From: Acidisphaera sp. L21
GTDB lineage: Bacteria; Pseudomonadota; Alphaproteobacteria; Acetobacterales; Acetobacteraceae
DNA: 33,471 nt
NCBI RefSeq assembly: GCF_009765685.1
Contig: NZ_LMUY01000151.1
Span: forward strand, 184,108 to 217,578
Direction: 5' to 3'
Made by a program: the position numbers and the translations under genes. The notes below the pieces were generated by a model that saw only the letters and a list, made by a program, of their open reading frames with translations, was not told where the DNA came from and made no database searches. Shown here in pieces: positions 1 through 8,275 of the stretch; position 1 is the stretch's first letter; each line of letters begins with the position of its first letter.

Positions 1-618
1 CTCAGCAGCAACTTCACCAGCTTCCTGAACCTGCTGCTGACGCAGTTGCAGAACCAGGACCCGTCCGCGCCGATGGACACCAACACCTTCACCTCCGAAC
101 TCGTGCAGTTCAGCAGCGTGGAACAGCAGATCACCACCAACTCCAGCCTCACCAGCCTTATCCAGGCGACGCAAGGCAGCGAGGTGATCCAGGCGACGGG
201 CGTGGTGGGCAAGACGGTAACGGTCGACAGCACCCAGATGGCGCTGCAGAACGGCACCGGGTCGCTGAACTACACGACCACCGCCGCCGAGCCGGTCGAC
301 ATCACCATCACCAACAGCTCCGGCGTGAAGGTGAAGGAGGTGTCGGCCACCTCCAGCGCCGGGTCCAATAGCTATACCTGGGACGGCACCGACAGCAGCG
401 GCACGAAGCTGGCAGACGGGGTGTATACCGTGGCGATCAACGGCACACCCACGGGCGGAACGACGGCGGCGGTGCCGTTCACCGTCACGGGCACGGCGAC
501 CGGGGTCACCAACGCCAACGGGGCGGTCACCCTGCAGATGGGCGCGCTGTCGGTCGACTTCAGCAAGGTGGAATCCGTCGGGTCCAGCGCCACAACGACG
601 GCCACCACCAGCAACTAG
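1..618 (+). CDS. flgD: Flagellar hook assembly (hook-cap) protein FlgD, 5'-truncated by the window edge
   Basis: The reading frame is open from base 1, so the true start lies upstream; 205 residues are visible. They begin with the FlgD hallmark FLNLLLTQLQNQDP, followed by PMDTNTFTSELVQFSSVEQQ, the conserved N-terminal scaffold segment. The second half carries the FlgD Ig/Tudor-like region, including TWDGTDSSGTKLADGVYTV around visible residues 127-145. FlgD caps the growing hook and allows FlgE subunits to polymerise outside the outer membrane; it is exported through the flagellar type III apparatus, to which FlhA (downstream) belongs. The C-terminus is Ser/Thr/Ala-rich. A 134-base gap separates it from fliF, so fliF probably has its own promoter. 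Identification is secure; only the N-terminus is missing. Confidence 0.95.
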   Translation, partial: LSSNFTSFLNLLLTQLQNQDPSAPMDTNTFTSELVQFSSVEQQITTNSSLTSLIQATQGSEVIQATGVVGKTVTVDSTQMALQNGTGSLNYTTTAAEPVDITITNSSGVKVKEVSATSSAGSNSYTWDGTDSSGTKLADGVYTVAINGTPTGGTTAAVPFTVTGTATGVTNANGAVTLQMGALSVDFSKVESVGSSATTTATTSN

Positions 619-657
619 ACTCTCGTCAAGGCTTGATCCGCGGGAGCGGGCGGCACC

Positions 658-730
658 CGGCAAAATTTGCCGCCCATTAATCTCCCAGTAACTGCGCCGG
701 GTCCAAGTTCGTCCTGCGGCAAAACGCCGC
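658..730. promoter_or_regulatory. Candidate FlbD (ftr-like) palindromes in the fliF upstream region
   Basis: The flgD-fliF gap contains CGGCAAA-A-TTTGCCG at 658-672, a perfect 7-bp inverted repeat around one central base. A second hairpin-like element, GCGGC-AAAAC-GCCGC at 716-730, repeats the CGGCAAAA half-site in the same orientation 59 bases further on. In Caulobacter, FlbD binds ftr elements near the fliF promoter, and this operon encodes its own FlbD. The match to a known ftr consensus is from memory and unverified. I found no convincing sigma-54 GG-N10-GC element here. Confidence 0.4.
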
Positions 731-752
731 CGGGACAGGTGGGCTCGTACGC

Positions 753-2423
753 ATGACGGCGTTGCTAGAAAGCTTCAAGGCGCTTGGCGTTGGCCGGTTG
801 ATCGCGATGGCCGCGGTGGCTGGCGCGATGCTGCTGATCCTGGCATTCCTCGCCCTGCGGGGCGGCGGCGGCGACCATATGGCCCTGCTATATGCCGATA
901 TGGACCTGCGCGAGGCATCCCAGGTCACCGATTCCCTGACCAAGGCGCATATCAACTTCGAAGTTGGGCCGGACGGCACCCGCGTCTCCGTTCCTTCCGG
1001 CGACGTGCCGCGGGCCCGGCTGCTGCTGGCCAAGGATGGCCTGCCTTCCGGTGGCTCGATCGGCTACGAAATCTTCGACCGCGGCGACAGCCTGACGGCC
1101 AGCCAGTTCCAGCAGGCGATCAGCCAGACGCGCGCAATGGAGGGCGAACTGGTGCGCTCCATCCGGATGATCTCCGGCGTGCGGGGCGCCCGCGTCCACC
1201 TGGTGCTGCCGAAGCGGGAGCCGTTTGCCCGCGACCGGCAGGAGGCGCAGGCCAGCGTCGTGCTAACCATGGCCGGCGCCGCCCGGATGGACCGGGAGGG
1301 TATCCAGTCCATCCTGAACCTGGTTGCCTCCGCCGTGCCGGGCCTGCGCCCGCAGAATATCGGTATCATCGACAGCCGCGGCAATCTGCTGGCCCGTGCC
1401 GGGGACCCGCAGGGCGGCGCCGCCGGGGCGGCCGCGACGGAAGTGCGGGTGGCAACCGAACAGCGCTTGTCCCGCTCGGTCGAGGACATGCTGGAGCGGA
1501 GCCTGGGTCCAGGCCGGGTGCGGGTCGAAACCTCCGTCGAGATGAACTACGACCAGGTCCACGAGACCCAGGAAAAGTTCGACCCCGACCAGAAGGTCGA
1601 GCGGTCGACCCAGAACAACACCACGTCCAACAAAACGACCGAGACGACGCCCACCAACGTGAGCGTGTCCAACAACCTGCCCAATGCCGATGCCGGCGCC
1701 AACCCGGCCGGCAGCCAGGAGCAGCGTTCCGAAGAGACGACGAATTACGAGATTGGCAAGACCACCCGCACCGTGGTGCGCGACCAGCCGCTGGTCAGCC
1801 GCATCAGCCTGGCGGTGATGGTGGACCAGGTGGCGGTGAAGGGTGCGGACGGCAACGTCACTTGGCAGGATCGCACACCGGACGAGCTGAACCGCATCGG
1901 CGCCCTGGCCCGCAGCGCCGTCGGCTTCGACGAGAAGCGTGGCGACAAGGTGGAAGTGGTGAGCCTGCGCTTCGCCGATACCGACACGCAGACCGACGTC
2001 GCGCCGAAGCCGACCGTGCTGGGCATGCAGGTGGACAAGTCGGACCTGATGAAGCTGGGCCAGACCGCCCTGCTGGCCGTGGTCGCCCTGCTGGCGCTGA
2101 TCTTCGTGCTGCGGCCGATGGTGATGCGTCTGACCACGAACCAGGCGTTGCTGACCGACGGCACCGGCGCCACGACCACCGCCGGCGGGTTGATCCTGGC
2201 CGGACCCGGCGGTCGTGCCATCGCCGTGGCGGGCGGCGCAACTGGCGCCTTGGCGATTGCCGGGCCGGAAGGTGCCAATGACGACGAGAGCATGGTGAGC
2301 CTCGGCAATGTCGAGGGCACGATCAAGGCGTCCTCGCTGCGGCACGTCGCCGACCTGGTCGAAAAGCACCCCGAAGAAAGCCTGGCCGTCATGCGCGGTT
2401 GGATGGTGAAGGAGGCAAGCTGA
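753..2423 (+). CDS. fliF: Flagellar MS-ring protein FliF
   Basis: This 556-residue protein forms the MS-ring in the inner membrane, the first platform of the basal body, around the export gate. A first membrane segment lies at about residues 16-36. It is followed by the YscJ/FliF ring-building domains (DMDLREASQVTDSLTKAHINFEV, then LVRSIRMISGVRGARVHLVLPKR). A low-complexity Asn/Thr-rich stretch at about residues 288-325 matches the variable periplasmic loop of the family. A second membrane segment (about 437-457) precedes a cytoplasmic tail that should bind FliG. The length is typical. The start is the ATG at 753; its upstream ribosome site is weak (GGACAGG is far away). The stop is three bases before fliG, so the two are co-translated. 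Confidence 0.96.
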   Translation: MTALLESFKALGVGRLIAMAAVAGAMLLILAFLALRGGGGDHMALLYADMDLREASQVTDSLTKAHINFEVGPDGTRVSVPSGDVPRARLLLAKDGLPSGGSIGYEIFDRGDSLTASQFQQAISQTRAMEGELVRSIRMISGVRGARVHLVLPKREPFARDRQEAQASVVLTMAGAARMDREGIQSILNLVASAVPGLRPQNIGIIDSRGNLLARAGDPQGGAAGAAATEVRVATEQRLSRSVEDMLERSLGPGRVRVETSVEMNYDQVHETQEKFDPDQKVERSTQNNTTSNKTTETTPTNVSVSNNLPNADAGANPAGSQEQRSEETTNYEIGKTTRTVVRDQPLVSRISLAVMVDQVAVKGADGNVTWQDRTPDELNRIGALARSAVGFDEKRGDKVEVVSLRFADTDTQTDVAPKPTVLGMQVDKSDLMKLGQTALLAVVALLALIFVLRPMVMRLTTNQALLTDGTGATTTAGGLILAGPGGRAIAVAGGATGALAIAGPEGANDDESMVSLGNVEGTIKASSLRHVADLVEKHPEESLAVMRGWMVKEAS

Positions 2424-2426
2424 GCC

Positions 2427-3440
2427 ATGCGTTCACCAGAAGACGAAAGCGGGTTCACCGGCGCGCAGAAGGCCGCCGTGCTGATGCTGGCGCTGGGCGA
2501 GGAACAGTCGACGCGGCTGTTCAGCATGATGCACGAGGACGAGATCAAGGAAGTCTCGTCCGCCATGTCGCAACTGGGCAGCGTCCGCGCCGAGTTGGTG
2601 GAGCGGCTATGCGTCGAGTTCGGCGAGAGCATGGGCGGGCTGGGCCACCTGGTCGGCAGCTATGAAAGCACCGAACGGCTGCTGCAGCGCGCCCTGCCCC
2701 GCGACCGTGCGGCGCAGATCATGGACGAAATCCGCGGCCCGGCCGGCCGCACCATGTGGGACAAGCTGGGAAACGTGCACGAGGCGGTGCTCGCAAACTA
2801 CCTGAAGAACGAATACCCGCAGACCGTCGCGGTCGTGCTGTCCAAGATCCGCCCCGACCACGCCGCCCGCGTGCTGACGCTGCTGCCCGATAGTTTCTCC
2901 ATCGAGGTGGTCATGCGGATGCTGCGGATGGAAAGCGTGCAGAAGGACGTGCTGGCCGGTGTGGAACGCACGCTGCGCGCCGAGTTCATGTCCAACCTCG
3001 CCCGCTCGACCCGGCGTGATGCGCACGAGATGATGGCCGAGATCTTCAACAACCTGGATCGCGCCAGCGAGACGCGGTTCGTCGCGGCACTGGAAGAACG
3101 CAACCGCGAGTCGGCTGAGCGGATCAAGGCGCTGATGTTCACCTTCGACGACCTGGGCCGCTTGTCCCCGGTGGCGGTGCAGGGCCTGCTGCGCGCCGTG
3201 GAGAAGGACAAGCTGCCGCTGGCGCTGAAGGGCGCGTCCGAAAGCCTGCGCGAATTGTTCTTCAAGAACCTGTCCGAGCGCGCGGGCAAGATGCTGCGGG
3301 ACGACATCGAAGGGCTGGGCCCCGTCAAGCTGCGCGACGTGGACGATGCGCAGGCCGCCATCGTCGTGCTGGCCAAGGAACTGGCCGCCAACGGCACGAT
3401 CGAGATCGGCGAAGGCAAGGACGAGGAGCTGGTGTATTAA
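2427..3440 (+). CDS. fliG: Flagellar motor switch protein FliG
   Basis: A 337-residue FliG of normal length. It links the MS-ring to the C-ring and carries the torque-generating surface facing the stator. The N-terminal domain ([23 protein letters not shown]) binds FliF. The middle domain contains [23 protein letters not shown], where the usual EHPQ motif reads EYPQ. The C-terminal domain holds the charged helix region [12 protein letters not shown]...[23 protein letters not shown] and ends in the conserved [16 protein letters not shown] block. It begins three bases after fliF and its TAA abuts the fliH start, consistent with one operon. The His to Tyr change in EHPQ is a modest family variant rather than a sign of decay. 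Confidence 0.96.
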   Translation: MRSPEDESGFTGAQKAAVLMLALGEEQSTRLFSMMHEDEIKEVSSAMSQLGSVRAELVERLCVEFGESMGGLGHLVGSYESTERLLQRALPRDRAAQIMDEIRGPAGRTMWDKLGNVHEAVLANYLKNEYPQTVAVVLSKIRPDHAARVLTLLPDSFSIEVVMRMLRMESVQKDVLAGVERTLRAEFMSNLARSTRRDAHEMMAEIFNNLDRASETRFVAALEERNRESAERIKALMFTFDDLGRLSPVAVQGLLRAVEKDKLPLALKGASESLRELFFKNLSERAGKMLRDDIEGLGPVKLRDVDDAQAAIVVLAKELAANGTIEIGEGKDEELVY

Positions 3441-4106
3441 ATGTCAGACTACCGCTCCTCTCATAGGCCAAACCTACTTGGCGTGTTGTATGCCGAGGAT
3501 TTCGACGATGACGGCACCGGGCGGGTTCAAGACGAGCCAGAATCCGGGCCCGAGCCGGAAATCATCGAGCCGACGTTCAGCGTGGCCGAAATGGAGGCAG
3601 CGCGGGCGGAGGCCCGCGCCGAGGGGCGGGCAGAGATGGAGCGCAGCCTGGCGGCGACGCGCACCCACATGCTGGGCCTGCTGGCGACCGGCATGGCGGA
3701 TGGCCGGGCCGGTGCGCACGCCGCCGCGCTGGAGACCGCGGACGCCGTGGTCAAGTGCATGATGAGCATGATGGTCACGTGTCTGCCGGCGCTGTGCGAA
3801 CGCTTTGGCGATGCAGAGGTACAGGCGCTGTGCCGCACGATCCTGCCGGGCCTGGTGGATGAGGCGAAAATCGTCGTGCGCATCAACCCGGAGATGATGG
3901 GCACGATGGAGGCCGAATTGGCCGAATTGGATTTTGAACTGGCGGAGCGGATTCATCTGCTTCCGACGGAGGCGATGCAGCAAGGCGACGTGCGGATCAG
4001 TTGGGGCGATGGCTCCGTGATCCGCGACGCACGACGCGCACGCAGACTGGTTGAGGACGCACTGGCCCAAATGGGCCTGCTGCAACAGGAGATGGCCGAT
4101 GCCTGA
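3441..4106 (+). CDS. fliH: FliH-family regulator of the flagellar export ATPase
   Basis: This 221-residue protein starts with the base after the fliG stop codon. It has the FliH architecture: a variable acidic N-terminus, an Ala/Arg/Glu-rich helical stretch (about residues 48-70, AEMEAARAEARAEGRAEMERS) and a C-terminal domain with VVRINPEMMGTMEAEL and GDVRISWGDGSVIRDARR, matching the V-type ATPase subunit E-like fold. FliH binds FliI and FliN and tethers the ATPase at the export gate. In Caulobacter the gene in this position is called flbE/fliH. Position and C-terminal motif make the assignment firm even though the sequence is variable. The gene ends overlapping the start of fliN by eight bases. 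Confidence 0.85.
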   Translation: MSDYRSSHRPNLLGVLYAEDFDDDGTGRVQDEPESGPEPEIIEPTFSVAEMEAARAEARAEGRAEMERSLAATRTHMLGLLATGMADGRAGAHAAALETADAVVKCMMSMMVTCLPALCERFGDAEVQALCRTILPGLVDEAKIVVRINPEMMGTMEAELAELDFELAERIHLLPTEAMQQGDVRISWGDGSVIRDARRARRLVEDALAQMGLLQQEMADA

Positions 4107-4413
4107 TCATATGGACCTGATGGAATTGTCGGACAGCGGCTCGGGCGCCGCTTCGCCCCGTGCCATCCGGGATTTGGAGGCGGTGTACGACATCCCCGTC
4201 ACCGTGAGCGCCGTGTTGGGCAAGGCCACCATGCAGGTGAGCCAGTTGCTGAAGCTGGGACGTGGCGCCGTGGTGGAACTGGACCGCAAGCTGGGCGAGG
4301 CGATCGACATCTACGTCAACAATCGCCTGGTGGCACGTGGTGAGGTGGTGATGGTCGACGACAACCGCCTTGGCGTGACGATGACGGAAATCGTCAAGGC
4401 AGACCGGGCCTAA
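4099..4413 (+). CDS. fliN: Flagellar motor switch protein FliN
   Basis: A 104-residue FliN/SpoA (SPOA) domain protein of the C-ring, with the signature DIPVTVSAVLGKATMQVSQLLKLGRGAVVELDR followed by the paired strands IYVNNRLVARGEVVMVDDNRLGVTMTEIV. An open frame extends back to 4051, but that extension overlaps fliH in another frame and is not FliN-like. I chose the ATG at 4099 because AGGAG at 4087-4091 sits seven bases upstream; the gene then overlaps the fliH stop by eight bases. The last codons and stop are part of a 16-bp tandem repeat that continues downstream. Its place between fliH and flbD is typical of alphaproteobacteria. Confidence 0.93.
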   Translation: MPDHMDLMELSDSGSGAASPRAIRDLEAVYDIPVTVSAVLGKATMQVSQLLKLGRGAVVELDRKLGEAIDIYVNNRLVARGEVVMVDDNRLGVTMTEIVKADRA

Positions 4414-4445
4414 CGCAGACCGGGCCTAACGCAGACCGGGCTTTA
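4399..4445 (+). repeat. 16-bp tandem repeat covering the end of fliN
   Basis: The unit GCAGACCGGGCCTAAC occurs at 4399-4414 and again at 4415-4430, with a third, nearly complete copy (GCAGACCGGGCTTTA) at 4431-4445. The first copy encodes the last residues and stop codon of FliN, so the other copies are probably slippage duplications of the gene end. They create most of the 56-base gap before flbD, in an operon where the other junctions are 0-8 bases. Confidence 0.9.
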
Positions 4446-4469
4446 GACGGCCGGGCATAAGGATGCACG

Positions 4470-5825
4470 ATGAGTAACGCTGGAATGAGGGTCCTGCTAA
4501 TCGGTGCGCTATCGGGCGAGCTGGCCAAGGCCGCCCGCATGGCCATCGCGCGTGGCGCCAAGCTGGAACAGGTGGACGGAATCGAACCCGCCCTGGCCCG
4601 GCTGCGCAACGACGCCCGCGTCGACCTGGTGCTATGCGAGATTAGCCACGACGTCGGTGCGCTGGTCCGCGCACTGGCGGCGGAGCGGATGGCGTTGCCA
4701 GTCGTCGCGTGCGGGTTGGACTCCGATGCCCCCGCCGCGGTGCGCGCCATCCGCGACGGGGCGCGGGAGTTCCTGCCACTGCCGGCCGACCCGGACCTGA
4801 TCGCCGCCATCCTGGAAGCCGCCAGCGGTGAGACCGGGCATACGCTGATCGCGCGGGACCCGACGATGCTGGCCTGCCTGCGCCGGGCCGAACAGGTCGC
4901 GGGCGCCGAGGCATCGGTGCTGATCACGGGTGAGAGCGGCACCGGCAAGGAAGTGCTGGCCCGTCACATTCATCGCAAATCACGCCGGGCCAACGGGCCG
5001 TTCGTGGCATTGAATTGCGCGGCCATTCCGGAAAACCTTTTGGAATCCGAGCTATTCGGCCACGAGAAGGGCGCGTTCAGCGGCGCCGCCGCACGCCGCA
5101 TCGGCAAGTTCGAAGCCGCGGATGGTGGCACGCTGCTGCTGGATGAAATCAGCGAGATGGACATCCGCCTGCAGGCCAAACTGCTGCGCGCGATCCAGGA
5201 GCGGGAGATCGACCGCGTTGGCGGCACTGGCCCGGTGAAGGTCAACGTCCGCATCCTCGCCACCAGCAACCGCGACATGATGGCCGACTGCACGGCCGGT
5301 CGCTTCCGTGAAGACCTGTATTTTCGTTTGAACGTCGTCAGCCTGCGCATTCCGGCGCTGCGGGAACGGCGTGGAGATATTGCACCGTTGGCCGACCATT
5401 ACGCACGCCATTATGCCGAGGTGAATGGCCTGCCGCCGCGGCCAATCTCCGCAGCGGCGCACACACGGCTGACCAACCATGGCTGGCGCGGCAATGTGCG
5501 CGAGCTGGAAAACACCATGCATCGCGCCGTGCTGCTGTCGCTCGGCGACGAGATCGATGCGGTGGAACTGTCTGGTGAGGCCGGCGCCTCCGCCGCAGCG
5601 TCCTCCGCACCGGCGGGCTTCATGCAAGGTGGCGTAGCCGGGCTGGTGGGCCGCACAATGGATGATGTGGAGCGGGATCTGATCCTGCAGACACTCAACC
5701 ACACGCTGGGCAACCGGACGCATGCGGCAACGATCCTGGGCATTTCGATCCGGGCGCTGCGTAACAAGCTGCGGGATTACTCGGCCGCCGGGCTTGAAGT
5801 CACGCCACCCGGCATGGCGGCTTAG
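4470..5825 (+). CDS. flbD: Sigma-54-dependent flagellar transcriptional regulator FlbD
   Basis: This 451-residue protein has three parts. Residues 6-118 are a receiver-like domain with degenerate acceptor residues: the usual Asp position reads Glu57 in DLVLCEIS, the N-terminal acidic pair is absent and the usual Lys is lost (FLPLP). The AAA+ sigma-54 domain follows, with Walker A GESGTGKE (154-161), the sigma-54 contact loop GAFSGA (201-206, usually GAFTGA), Walker B TLLLDEIS (221-228) and the RFREDLYFRLNV region. The C-terminal Fis-type helix-turn-helix is near residues 395-440. It should switch late flagellar genes on and fliF down, as in Caulobacter, where FliX rather than a kinase controls it. 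Start: ATG with AAGGA six bases upstream. Confidence 0.92.
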   Translation: MSNAGMRVLLIGALSGELAKAARMAIARGAKLEQVDGIEPALARLRNDARVDLVLCEISHDVGALVRALAAERMALPVVACGLDSDAPAAVRAIRDGAREFLPLPADPDLIAAILEAASGETGHTLIARDPTMLACLRRAEQVAGAEASVLITGESGTGKEVLARHIHRKSRRANGPFVALNCAAIPENLLESELFGHEKGAFSGAAARRIGKFEAADGGTLLLDEISEMDIRLQAKLLRAIQEREIDRVGGTGPVKVNVRILATSNRDMMADCTAGRFREDLYFRLNVVSLRIPALRERRGDIAPLADHYARHYAEVNGLPPRPISAAAHTRLTNHGWRGNVRELENTMHRAVLLSLGDEIDAVELSGEAGASAAASSAPAGFMQGGVAGLVGRTMDDVERDLILQTLNHTLGNRTHAATILGISIRALRNKLRDYSAAGLEVTPPGMAA

Positions 5826-5833
5826 GCTCGTCT

Positions 5834-7900
5834 ATGTTCCCACAACTCCAGGGCCTGCTGAAGAAATACTCGCCGGGCACGGATGTCGGACTGGCGCTCG
5901 GCATGGTCATGCTGCTGGCGGTGCTGGTCATCCCGCTGCCGACCATGCTGCTGGATATGGGGCTGGCGATTTCGATCACGGCATCGGTCCTGGTGTTGAT
6001 GGTGGCGCTGTTCCTCAAGCGCCCGCTGGATTTCACATCGTTCCCCACGCTGCTGCTGTTGACCACGCTGCTGCGGCTGTCGCTGAACGTGGCGACGACA
6101 AGGCTTATCCTAAGTCATGGCAGTGAGGGTACATTGGCCGCCGGGCACGTGGTGGCAGCATTCGGCGGCTTCCTGATGGGCGGCGACGTCGTCATCGGTG
6201 TGATCCTGTTCTGCATCCTGCTGGTGGTGAACTTCATGGTCATCACCAAAGGCTCCGGCCGTATCGCGGAAGTGGCGGCCCGGTTCAGCTTGGACGCGAT
6301 GCCCGGCAAGCAGATGGCAATCGACGCCGATCTATCCTCCGGCCTGATCAACGAGACGAAGGCCAAGCTCCGCCGCAAGGAGTTGGAGGAGGAGAGCGGC
6401 TTCTACGGCGCCATGGACGGTGCGGCGAAGTTCGTGCGCGGCGACGCGATCGCCGGGTTGCTCATCACCAGCATCAACGTGTTCGGCGGCTTCGCGATCG
6501 GGCTGATCCGCCATGGCATGCCGTTCGCGGACGCTGCCGCCACCTTCACCACCCTTTCCATCGGCGACGGCCTAGTCTCGCAGATCCCGGCACTGCTGGT
6601 ATCGACCGCCGCCGGTATCGTGGTGACCAAGGGCGGGATGGAGGGTGCCGCCGACACCGTGCTGATCCGCCAGTTAGCCGGCAACCCGAAGCCGCTCGCC
6701 ATGGCGTCCGGCGCCGCCGCGGTGCTTGCATTGATGCCGGGTCTGCCGATGATCCCGTTCCTGGCGCTGTCGATTGGTGCGGCAGGCGGCGCGTATCTGC
6801 GGTGGAAGAACCCACCGCCTCTCCCCGCCGAGGACGTCGTCGCCGTGACACCCATCCCTTCCGGCGAACCGCCGATCGCCGACGCGCTGCGGATGGACAT
6901 GATCCGGCTGGAACTCGGCTACGGCCTGCTGGCCCTGGCTGGCGGCGACGCCCCGCGGCTGACGGAGCAGATCAAGGGCCTGCGCAGAGCCATCGCGGCC
7001 GAGATGGGGTTCGTGCTGCCCCCCGTCCGCATCCAGGACAATGTGCAATTGGGCGCCGACGTCTACTCGATCCGGATCAAGGAGATCGAGGCCGGACGGG
7101 GCGAGTTGCGGCCGACCCAGGTGTTGGTGATGGACCCGAATGGCGGCATCCCGCCCTTCCCCGGCGAACGCACGATCGAGCCGACATTCGGCCTGCCTGC
7201 GATGTGGGTGGAACCCGGCCGGCGGGACGAGGCGATGGCGCGCGGCTGCACCGTGGTTGACCCGCCCTCCGTCCTGACCACGCACATCACCGAAGTGGTG
7301 CGCGACAGCATGGCCGAGCTACTATCCTACTCCGAAACGCAGAAGTTGATGGACGAGCTGCCGCGGGAGCAGCAGAAGCTGGTGGCCGATCTGGTGCCCT
7401 CGCAAATCAGCGTCGGCGGGGTTCAGCGGGTGTTGCAGGCCCTGCTGGCCGAACGTGTGTCGATCCGCGACCTGCCAACCATTCTGGAAGGGATTGCCGA
7501 GATCTGCGGCGGCCATACCCGCCCGGCTGGGATGATCGTGGCCCATGTCCGCGCTCGGCTGGCGCGACAGATCAGCGACAGTCACACCGGCCCGGCCGGC
7601 TATATCCCGCTGGTGACGCTGTCGCCGGAGTGGGAACTGGCCTTCGCCGAAAGCCTCGTCGGGCCGCCGGAGGACCGCCAACTGGCGATGGCCCCGTCCA
7701 AGCTCGGCGAGTTCATGAACCGCCTGCGCGCCTCGTTCGACGCGGCGCAGGCAATCGGTGAGATGCCGGTGCTGCTGTCGTCCGGTGGGGTGCGGGCGCA
7801 TCTGCGCGCGGTCGTGGAGCGCATTCGCCCGTCCACCCCCGTGCTGGCCCAGGCGGAAATCTTCCCTCGCGCCCGTATCCGGACGGTCGGCACGATATAA
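5834..7900 (+). CDS. flhA: Flagellar type III export gate protein FlhA
   Basis: A 688-residue FlhA of normal length, the main membrane component that drives export and docks substrate-chaperone complexes. The N-terminal half holds about eight membrane segments. The FHIPEP signature loop at about residues 132-175 reads VNFMVITKGSGRIAEVAARF and continues with LDAMPGKQMAIDADLSSGLI. The cytoplasmic half (about 350-688) contains the family blocks QDNVQLGADVYSIRIKEIE and RDLPTILEGIAEICGGHTRP. The start lies eight bases after the flbD stop and has only a weak ribosome site. The TAA overlaps the left arm of a terminator hairpin, so this is the last gene of the flagellar operon here; no flhF or fliR follows. 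Confidence 0.96.
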   Translation: MFPQLQGLLKKYSPGTDVGLALGMVMLLAVLVIPLPTMLLDMGLAISITASVLVLMVALFLKRPLDFTSFPTLLLLTTLLRLSLNVATTRLILSHGSEGTLAAGHVVAAFGGFLMGGDVVIGVILFCILLVVNFMVITKGSGRIAEVAARFSLDAMPGKQMAIDADLSSGLINETKAKLRRKELEEESGFYGAMDGAAKFVRGDAIAGLLITSINVFGGFAIGLIRHGMPFADAAATFTTLSIGDGLVSQIPALLVSTAAGIVVTKGGMEGAADTVLIRQLAGNPKPLAMASGAAAVLALMPGLPMIPFLALSIGAAGGAYLRWKNPPPLPAEDVVAVTPIPSGEPPIADALRMDMIRLELGYGLLALAGGDAPRLTEQIKGLRRAIAAEMGFVLPPVRIQDNVQLGADVYSIRIKEIEAGRGELRPTQVLVMDPNGGIPPFPGERTIEPTFGLPAMWVEPGRRDEAMARGCTVVDPPSVLTTHITEVVRDSMAELLSYSETQKLMDELPREQQKLVADLVPSQISVGGVQRVLQALLAERVSIRDLPTILEGIAEICGGHTRPAGMIVAHVRARLARQISDSHTGPAGYIPLVTLSPEWELAFAESLVGPPEDRQLAMAPSKLGEFMNRLRASFDAAQAIGEMPVLLSSGGVRAHLRAVVERIRPSTPVLAQAEIFPRARIRTVGTI

Positions 7901-7935
7901 AAAGCCTCCCTCCCAAGTCAGGAGGAGGGCTTTTT
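7899..7935. terminator. Bidirectional intrinsic terminator between flhA and trxA
   Basis: AAAAAGCCTCCCTCC (7899-7913) pairs with GGAGGAGGGCTTTTT (7921-7935) across a 7-base loop. There is one G-U wobble and one C-A mismatch. The terminal A5/T5 gives a U-tract for transcripts from either side, as expected between the converging flhA and trxA genes. The flhA stop codon overlaps the left arm. Confidence 0.85.
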
Positions 7936-7948
7936 AGGCGTCAGATGC

Positions 7949-8275
7949 TTAAAGCGCGCCCTGGACCCAGGCCTTGAGCTGGCTCTTCGGCAGCGCGCCA
8001 ACCTTCGTGTCCGCAGGCTTGCCGTTCTTGAACAAGATCAGCGTCGGAATCCCGCGTACGGCGTAGTTGGAAGGCGTCATCGGATTGTCGTCGATATTGA
8101 CCTTGGCAATGGTTAGCTTGCCCTTCATCTCCGCCGCGATTTCCTCAAGCGCCGGGCCGATCATCTTGCAGGGACCGCACCATTCGGCCCAAAAATCCAC
8201 CAGGACGGGGCCTTCGGCATCCAGGACATCCGCCTTGAATGTCTGGTCGCTGACGGCGATCGTGTTCTCGCTCAT
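7949..8275 (-). CDS. trxA: Thioredoxin
   Basis: A 108-residue classical thioredoxin that reduces protein disulfides in the cytoplasm. It contains the active site WCGPC at residues 32-36 within [16 protein letters not shown], and the cis-proline loop [15 protein letters not shown]. The length and ends are standard. It is the last gene of the tsaE-murU-addB-addA-trxA chain: its ATG overlaps the addA stop in an ATGA tetranucleotide (8272-8275). AGGAG also sits seven bases upstream, inside the end of addA, so it can be translated independently at higher yield than its neighbours. A bidirectional terminator lies 13 bases beyond the stop. The addA-trxA linkage is common in alphaproteobacteria. Confidence 0.97.
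   Translation of the reverse strand: MSENTIAVSDQTFKADVLDAEGPVLVDFWAEWCGPCKMIGPALEEIAAEMKGKLTIAKVNIDDNPMTPSNYAVRGIPTLILFKNGKPADTKVGALPKSQLKAWVQGAL

Noticed and set aside
619-752. Sigma-54 promoter upstream of fliF
   Set aside because: Expected from biology, but no GG-N10-GC pair with good flanking bases was found; the GG...GC pairs present have wrong spacing.
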